A stretch of DNA of 64,000 nucleotides from Volucribacter amazonae (lineage in GTDB: Bacteria; Pseudomonadota; Gammaproteobacteria; Enterobacterales; Pasteurellaceae). Below are positions 59,301-64,000 of the stretch, in pieces. Every line of letters begins with the position of its first letter. The first letter of the stretch is position 1. The stretch covers positions 1,906,001 to 1,970,000 of the forward strand of contig NZ_LWID01000001.1 in assembly GCF_029783845.1 (NCBI RefSeq), in the 5' to 3' direction. The notes beneath the pieces are model-generated. The model saw nothing but the letters and a program-made list of their open reading frames with translations, searched no databases and had not been told where the DNA came from. The translations under genes were made by a program, and so were the position numbers.

Positions 59301-61367
59301 TTATTGCAACAACGAAATATCCGCCACTTGTAAAAACAAATTTTGTAAGCTATGCAAAATAGCGAGACGGTTATGGCGTAGCTGTTGATCTTCAGCATTG
59401 ACCATCACATTTTCAAAGAAATTATCCACAGGTTGACGTAACGCCGCTAATTTATCTAGTACCGCAATATAGTCGCCTTGGGCGATTGATGGTTGAATAG
59501 TTTGCTTTAATGCCAAAACGCTTTCAGCCAAGGTTTTTTCGGCTGGTTCAACACAAAGTGCTAAATTAATATCGCCAATTTCCCCTTCTGCTTTAGCTAA
59601 AATATTGCTTACTCGCTTGTTAGCGGCGGCAAGAGCTTGGGCATTTTCTAATTGACGGAAATGAGAAACAGCACGCACTCTGGCATCAAAATCAGCAGGT
59701 TTGGTTGGACGGCGAGCCAATACCGCTTGAATCACGTCAACAGCAAATCCTTCATCTTGATACCAAGCTCGGAAACGCCCTAACACAAAGTCCACCACGT
59801 CTTGCACAACATTTGGGTTAGTTAATTTATCGCCATAAAGTGCGGTGGTTTTTTCTGCTAAATTTTCAATATCAAGGGGTAATTTTTTCTCCACAATAAT
59901 GCGTAATACCCCCAAAGCTGCACGCCGTAAGGCAAAAGGATCTTTATCACCTTTTGGGTGCTGCCCTATGCCGAAAATTCCTACTAACGTATCCAATTTA
60001 TCCGCTAACGCCACTGAACAAGCCACTAAAGAATGTGGTAAATCATCGCCTGCAAAACGTGGCATATATTGTTCATTCAACGCTACTGCTACTTCTTCAT
60101 CTTCGCCATCGTGGCGGGCATAATGCATTCCCATAACCCCTTGGGTATCGGTAAATTCAAATACCATATTAGTCATTAAATCACATTTGGATAAAAGCCC
60201 TGCTCGTTTTGCTTTTTGTTCATTAGCCCCAATTTGCTGAGCGATAATGCCACTTAATTGTTCAATACGAGCGGTTTTATCTCTTAATGTGCCTAATTGT
60301 TGCTGGAATAATACACTTTCCAAACGAGGTAATAAATCTTCTAAGCGTTGTTTTAAATCGGTCTTAAAGAAAAATTCGGCGTCCGTTAAACGTGGGCGAA
60401 CCACTTTTTCATTGCCCTCAATAATCGCCGTTGGATCAGCTGGGTTAATATTGGAAACAAAAATAAAGTGCGGTAATAATTTGCCCTGTTTATCATAAAT
60501 AGGGAAATATTTTTGATCGCCTTTCATCGTATACACTAAGGCTTCCGCAGGAACGGCTAAAAAGCGTTCTTCAAAGGTAGCGGTAAGTACATTTGGGTAT
60601 TCAACCAATGCCGTTACTTCATCAAGTAAGCTCTGTTCAATGTCCGCTTGTCCGCCTAACTCTGCCGCTTTTTGCTGAGCTTGTTCTAAAATTAAGGCTT
60701 GTCGTTGATTAAAATCAGCGATAACAGAGCCTTTTTCTTGTAATAAGGCAGGATATTGATCAGCATTATCAATTTGTAATGTTGGTTCACCTAAAAAACG
60801 ATGCCCCCGTAAAGAGCGGTCACTTTTTACTCCTAAAATTTCCCCTTGAATTAATTCATCGCCAAATAATAGGGTAACCGTATGCACTGGGCGAACGAAA
60901 TGTTCATTTTTATCACCCCAACGCATGGTTTTGGGAATAGGTAATTTCGCTAAAGCATCAGCAACAATATCTACCAATAACGCTTTCGTAGGCTGTCCTG
61001 TTATCGTGGCACGATGCACTAGCCATTCTCCTTTGTTAGTGCTAATACGCTGTGCTTGCTCTACACTAATGCCACAACCTCTTGCCCAGCCTTCCGCTGC
61101 TTTTGTCGGCTTTCCTTCGCTATCAAATGCCGCCGAAATAGCTGGACCACGCTTTTCTATTTCTTTGCTCGGTTGTTGTTCAGCAAGTGCTAACACTTTA
61201 ATCGCTAAACGGCGTGGGCTGGCAAACCATTCTACTTTGTCAAAGGTTAAACCTGCTTGGATTAAACTCTGTTCAACATTCTCTGCAAAGGCAAGAGCAA
61301 GTTTTTTGAGTGCCTTTGGTGGCAATTCTTCTGTGCCAATTTCGGCAAGGAAATTTCTTGTTGTCAT
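59301..61367 (-). CDS. glyS: Glycyl-tRNA synthetase beta subunit
   Basis: The 688-residue beta chain of the two-subunit bacterial glycyl-tRNA synthetase. It starts with NFLAEIGTEELPPKALKKLA, has KRGPAISAAFDSEGKPTKAA and KVVRPRLTDAEFFFKTD, and a C-terminal anticodon-binding domain (NRLAILHSLQNLFLQVADIS). Full length. Normally adjacent to glyQ, it is here separated from it by about 770 bases holding a glutaredoxin-like gene and a nuclease remnant. Two uptake signals lie inside. Confidence 0.96.
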   Translation of the reverse strand: MTTRNFLAEIGTEELPPKALKKLALAFAENVEQSLIQAGLTFDKVEWFASPRRLAIKVLALAEQQPSKEIEKRGPAISAAFDSEGKPTKAAEGWARGCGISVEQAQRISTNKGEWLVHRATITGQPTKALLVDIVADALAKLPIPKTMRWGDKNEHFVRPVHTVTLLFGDELIQGEILGVKSDRSLRGHRFLGEPTLQIDNADQYPALLQEKGSVIADFNQRQALILEQAQQKAAELGGQADIEQSLLDEVTALVEYPNVLTATFEERFLAVPAEALVYTMKGDQKYFPIYDKQGKLLPHFIFVSNINPADPTAIIEGNEKVVRPRLTDAEFFFKTDLKQRLEDLLPRLESVLFQQQLGTLRDKTARIEQLSGIIAQQIGANEQKAKRAGLLSKCDLMTNMVFEFTDTQGVMGMHYARHDGEDEEVAVALNEQYMPRFAGDDLPHSLVACSVALADKLDTLVGIFGIGQHPKGDKDPFALRRAALGVLRIIVEKKLPLDIENLAEKTTALYGDKLTNPNVVQDVVDFVLGRFRAWYQDEGFAVDVIQAVLARRPTKPADFDARVRAVSHFRQLENAQALAAANKRVSNILAKAEGEIGDINLALCVEPAEKTLAESVLALKQTIQPSIAQGDYIAVLDKLAALRQPVDNFFENVMVNAEDQQLRHNRLAILHSLQNLFLQVADISLLQ

Positions 61368-61427
61368 TGTGTTTTCTCTAATTTAATGAATATCACTTTT
61401 TGAATTAAAATGTTGACGCCAATGCTC

Positions 61428-61829
61428 TTAAGCCGCCATAGTAGCATAAAAATCACGTTTTATTGGGTCATCAATATAAATTAAGGCTTTAAAATGTGTC
61501 CAACTTAATTTTCCACGCAGTGCGTGGATAATTTGTAGATCACTAAATGTTTCCGCAAATTTTACGCAATAATTAAGATGTGAACGTCCCCAACCTTTGC
61601 CAAACTGGGCGGTTAAATGTTGGGACAATGTTTTTATTACTTCTTTACCATATTCTGCACGTTCACCTTGCAAAATATGCTGGCTAATTCGTTGTCCAAT
61701 ATGCCAATAAAGTAAGGTAAGTTCCGCATTCACGCTCACAGTAACACGTTGTTTACTGTCGTGAATTAATTGGCTAATTTCACCAACTAATTGTTGATCA
61801 TTAATTGCAATTTGTTTTTCTACTTTCAT
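61428..61829 (-). pseudogene. Truncated YhcG/DUF1016-family nuclease gene
   Basis: Encodes only the N-terminal DUF1016 domain: ELTLLYWHIGQRISQHIL, AEYGKEVIKTLSQHLTAQFG, GRSHLNYCVKFAETF and LSWTHFKALIYIDDPIKRDFY. Complete homologues have about 340-375 residues with a C-terminal PD-(D/E)xK nuclease domain; here the frame stops after about 133 codons. After the TAA the same frame reads EHWRQH, resembling the expected next residues, and homology is then lost. It is therefore a remnant. ATG 61829 is taken as the start; GTG 61856 is an alternative. Confidence 0.75.
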
Positions 61830-61874
61830 CTCAGATAAAACTCCTGCAAAACTCACCGCACTTTGGCTTATGCC

Positions 61875-62138
61875 TTATTGGGCAAAAATATCATCTAACT
61901 TTGTCGCATCTAACACGACAGTATCCTTATCTAACAACAGTGCTGGAATACCAATATAGCCATTTTGTTTAGCTTCATCAAAAGCAGAAAGGCGATCCCG
62001 TAACCTTAAAAAGGCTTTCAAGTTACCACCATTCTGCGTAATATCCACAGCTTCATAATCAACCTTGAGACGTTTTAGTTCTGCGATAAATGGTTCGGTA
62101 TCAGGACACCAGTGAGCAAAATATAAAATCGGTTGCAT
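61875..62138 (-). CDS. Glutaredoxin-like protein
   Basis: An 87-residue thioredoxin-fold protein. The active-site motif is HWCPDTEPF, with a single Cys (CPDT), so it is monothiol. GYIGIPALLLDKDTVVL contains the cis-Pro typical of the fold. It starts 4 bases after the glyQ stop and is probably co-transcribed with it. Partner and substrate are unknown. Confidence 0.75.
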   Translation of the reverse strand: MQPILYFAHWCPDTEPFIAELKRLKVDYEAVDITQNGGNLKAFLRLRDRLSAFDEAKQNGYIGIPALLLDKDTVVLDATKLDDIFAQ

Positions 62139-62141
62139 AAT

Positions 62142-63050
62142 TTATTTATTACACCCCGGAAACCCTAGCGCCTCTCGGCTTGCGTAATAGGCTTCCGCCA
62201 CCCCTTTGGTTAGGGTACGGATACGCAAAATATAACGTTGACGTTCGGTAACGGAAATGGCTTTGCGAGCATCAAGTAAATTAAAACTATGGGCTGCTTT
62301 TAATATGCGTTCATAAGCTGGCAAAGGCAATGGTTTTTCTAGGGAAAGAAGATATTGTGCCTCTTTTTCATAATGATCAAAGCATTGGAAAAGAAAATCC
62401 ACATCCGCATATTCAAAATTGTAGGTGGATTGTTCCACTTCATTTTGATGAAATACATCGCCATAGGTGGTTTTACCTAGTGGACCATCAGACCAAACCA
62501 GATCATAAACGCTATCTACCCCTTGGATATACATGGCTAATCGTTCTAAACCGTAAGTGATTTCGCCCGTAACTGGTTTACATTCTAAGCCACCCACTTG
62601 TTGGAAATAGGTAAATTGGGTTACTTCCATACCATTTAACCAAACTTCCCAACCTAAGCCCCACGCGCCTAATGTCGGGTTTTCCCAGTTATCTTCCACA
62701 AAACGAATATCATTTTGGGTTGGATCAAAGCCTAACATTTTTAAGCTATCTAAATATAATTCTTGAATATTATCAGGCGAGGGCTTAATCACCACTTGGA
62801 ATTGATAATAATGCTGTAAACGGTTTGGATTTTCGCCATAACGTCCATCAGTAGGGCGGCGTGAAGGCTGCACATAAGCAAATGCCATTGGTTCTGGTCC
62901 AATCGCTCGCAAGCAGGTCATTGGGTGGGAGGTGCCTGCCCCGACTTCCATATCAAAGGGTTGCACTACAGTACAACCTTGGTTTGCCCAGTAATCTTGT
63001 AAAGCAAGGATCATACCTTGAAAGGTTTTTACATTGAATTTTGCACTCAT
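62142..63050 (-). CDS. glyQ: Glycyl-tRNA synthetase alpha subunit
   Basis: The 302-residue catalytic alpha chain. Signatures include FQGMILALQDYWANQGCTVVQPFDMEVGAGTSHP, RRPTDGRYGENPNRLQHYYQF, and CYDHYE-like QCFDHYEKEAQYLLSLEKPLPLPAYE. Full length and collinear with E. coli GlyQ. It is the first gene of the glyQ-glutaredoxin-like-(yhcG remnant)-glyS series. Confidence 0.96.
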   Translation of the reverse strand: MSAKFNVKTFQGMILALQDYWANQGCTVVQPFDMEVGAGTSHPMTCLRAIGPEPMAFAYVQPSRRPTDGRYGENPNRLQHYYQFQVVIKPSPDNIQELYLDSLKMLGFDPTQNDIRFVEDNWENPTLGAWGLGWEVWLNGMEVTQFTYFQQVGGLECKPVTGEITYGLERLAMYIQGVDSVYDLVWSDGPLGKTTYGDVFHQNEVEQSTYNFEYADVDFLFQCFDHYEKEAQYLLSLEKPLPLPAYERILKAAHSFNLLDARKAISVTERQRYILRIRTLTKGVAEAYYASREALGFPGCNK

Positions 63051-63142
63051 AATAATCTGTTCTATTTTTTTAAAATAAATGCTGATTAGTATAGCCTAAA
63101 ATGACTAATGATAATAGAAGGAAAAGCATAATTCTATGAAAC

Positions 63143-63184
63143 AAAAGTGCGGTGAAAAATAATTTATTTTCCCACCGCACTTTT
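63143..63184 (-). terminator. Terminator after clpX built from uptake signals
   Basis: AAAAGTGCGGTG and CACCGCACTTTT face each other across an AT-rich interior that also pairs partly, ending in T runs on both strands. It lies 17 bases past the clpX stop. Confidence 0.85.
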
Positions 63185-63200
63185 AAAGTAATTTATTCAA

Positions 63201-64000
63201 TTATTGTTGATAAACCAATTTCGGTAATTGATTATCCTTGATAACCGCCTCATCAATAATGACTTTTTGTAAGTTAGTCAAAGACGGCAAATCATACATA
63301 GTATCTAACAATACCGATTCCACAATTGAACGCAAGCCCCTTGCGCCTGTTTTACGCTCTAAGGCTTTTTTCGCCATAGCTGTAAGGGCTTCTGGAGTAA
63401 ATTCTAACTCAACATTTTCCAGTTTAAACAAGGCTTGATATTGCTTTGTCAGGGCATTTTTCGGCTGAGTAAGAATTTGTACCAAGGCGTTTTCATCAAG
63501 TTCGCTTAATGGTGCAACCACAGGCAAACGTCCAATAAACTCAGGGATCAAACCAAATTTCATTAAGTCTTCAGGCTCTACTTGTTTAAATAATTCACTA
63601 AGACTTTGTTGATCCTGTTCGCCTTTAATTTCTGCGCCAAAACCAATGCCACTGCCAACATGGACACGTTTTTCCACAATCTTATCTAGCCCTGCAAATG
63701 CCCCGCCACAAATAAACAAGATTTTTGAGGTATCCACTTTCAAAAATTCTTGTTGAGGGTGTTTACGTCCGCCTTGCGGTGGAATTGAAGCAATCGTGCC
63801 TTCAATTAATTTTAATAAGGCTTGTTGTACCCCTTCGCCAGACACATCACGCGTAATTGATGGATTATCTGATTTGCGTGAAATTTTATCAATTTCATCA
63901 ATATAAATAATGCCTTGCTCTGCTTTTTCTGGATCATAATCACAGTTTTGCAGTAATTTTTGGATAATATTTTCCACGTCCTCACCAACATAACCTGCTT
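63201..64000 (-). CDS. clpX: ATP-dependent protease unfoldase ClpX, 3' part
   Basis: AAA+ unfoldase of ClpXP. The window holds the C-terminal 266 or so residues, running off the end at 64000 (the first visible residues are KAGYVGEDVENII). Walker B GIIYIDEIDKI, DVSGEGVQQALLKLIEGT, the pore-loop region, GFGAEIKGEQ, FGLIPEFIGRLPVVAPL and the sensor-2 RKTGARGLRSIVE are all visible. The stop at 63201 is followed by a terminator. clpP is presumably upstream, beyond the window. Confidence 0.96.
   Translation of the reverse strand, partial: AGYVGEDVENIIQKLLQNCDYDPEKAEQGIIYIDEIDKISRKSDNPSITRDVSGEGVQQALLKLIEGTIASIPPQGGRKHPQQEFLKVDTSKILFICGGAFAGLDKIVEKRVHVGSGIGFGAEIKGEQDQQSLSELFKQVEPEDLMKFGLIPEFIGRLPVVAPLSELDENALVQILTQPKNALTKQYQALFKLENVELEFTPEALTAMAKKALERKTGARGLRSIVESVLLDTMYDLPSLTNLQKVIIDEAVIKDNQLPKLVYQQ

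Noticed and set aside
60925..61386. 153-codon ORF antisense to glyS
   Set aside because: Shadow of glyS, which is conserved along its whole length.
1..64000. CRISPR arrays, rRNA operons, prophage genes or replication origin
   Set aside because: No regularly spaced direct repeats, no rRNA sequence and no phage structural or replication genes were seen; the repeats found are dispersed intergenic elements.

Overview
The window is a chromosomal segment of a Pasteurellaceae bacterium. The 9-base Haemophilus-type DNA uptake signal AAGTGCGGT recurs on both strands, in genes and in intergenic terminators. The housekeeping proteins read like those of Haemophilus, Pasteurella and Avibacterium. The acrRAB and folA/proB arrangements, as I remember them, resemble H. 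influenzae. The Haemophilus-type rather than Actinobacillus-type uptake signal places it in the Haemophilus/Pasteurella/Avibacterium branch. The genus cannot be fixed from this sequence alone. The DNA is AT-rich.

Layout. 1-6 kb: 3' end of purT, then trmO, menA, rraA, a DASS-family dicarboxylate transporter and a Dyp-type peroxidase. 6-11 kb: the RND efflux operon acrRAB with a palindromic operator. 11-14 kb: a two-gene aerobic ribonucleotide reductase with a minimal 555-residue alpha chain (class Id-like). 14-20 kb: dppABCDF dipeptide uptake. 20-21.5 kb: divergent proB and folA. 22-26.7 kb: a ketone-body operon (atoDAB, 3-hydroxybutyrate dehydrogenase, GntP-family permease). 26.7-27.6 kb: tRNA-Asp with its promoter, an IS3-type remnant and intergenic repeats. 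27.7-31.8 kb: htpG and tkt. 32-40 kb: accessory block with a type I secretion machine lacking a recognisable substrate, mazEF, a dead IS1016-like element with intact target duplication, and a TPR/glycosyltransferase-like protein. 40.6-46.7 kb: ytjB, serB, yajQ, a small protein, nrdG and nrdD (with tandem NrdR boxes), and a DMT transporter behind a CRP site. 46.9-54.3 kb: qmcA, pfkA, fieF, a lipoprotein, yaaA, ung, grcA (FNR box), holC, a zinc-ribbon protein and rsuA. 54.6-59.1 kb: a 1492-residue sialidase autotransporter. 59.3-64 kb: glyS, a yhcG remnant, a glutaredoxin-like gene, glyQ and the 3' part of clpX.

How it fits together. The gene set suits a host-associated facultative anaerobe. 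A surface sialidase can release host sialic acid, Dpp imports peptides, the ato/bdh genes feed host ketone bodies into acetyl-CoA, and separate aerobic and anaerobic ribonucleotide reductases plus the glycyl-radical spare part GrcA cover both oxygen regimes. The most notable signals are: (1) a run of nine G inside the sialidase reading frame, where loss or gain of one G gives early termination, a classic phase-variation design; (2) about eleven copies of a short inverted-repeat element with TATAGTC/GACTATA ends that resembles the neisserial Correia element in layout; (3) the class Id-like reductase; (4) tandem NrdR boxes before nrdD but not before the aerobic reductase; and (5) the orphan secretion system with its glycosyltransferase-like neighbour.
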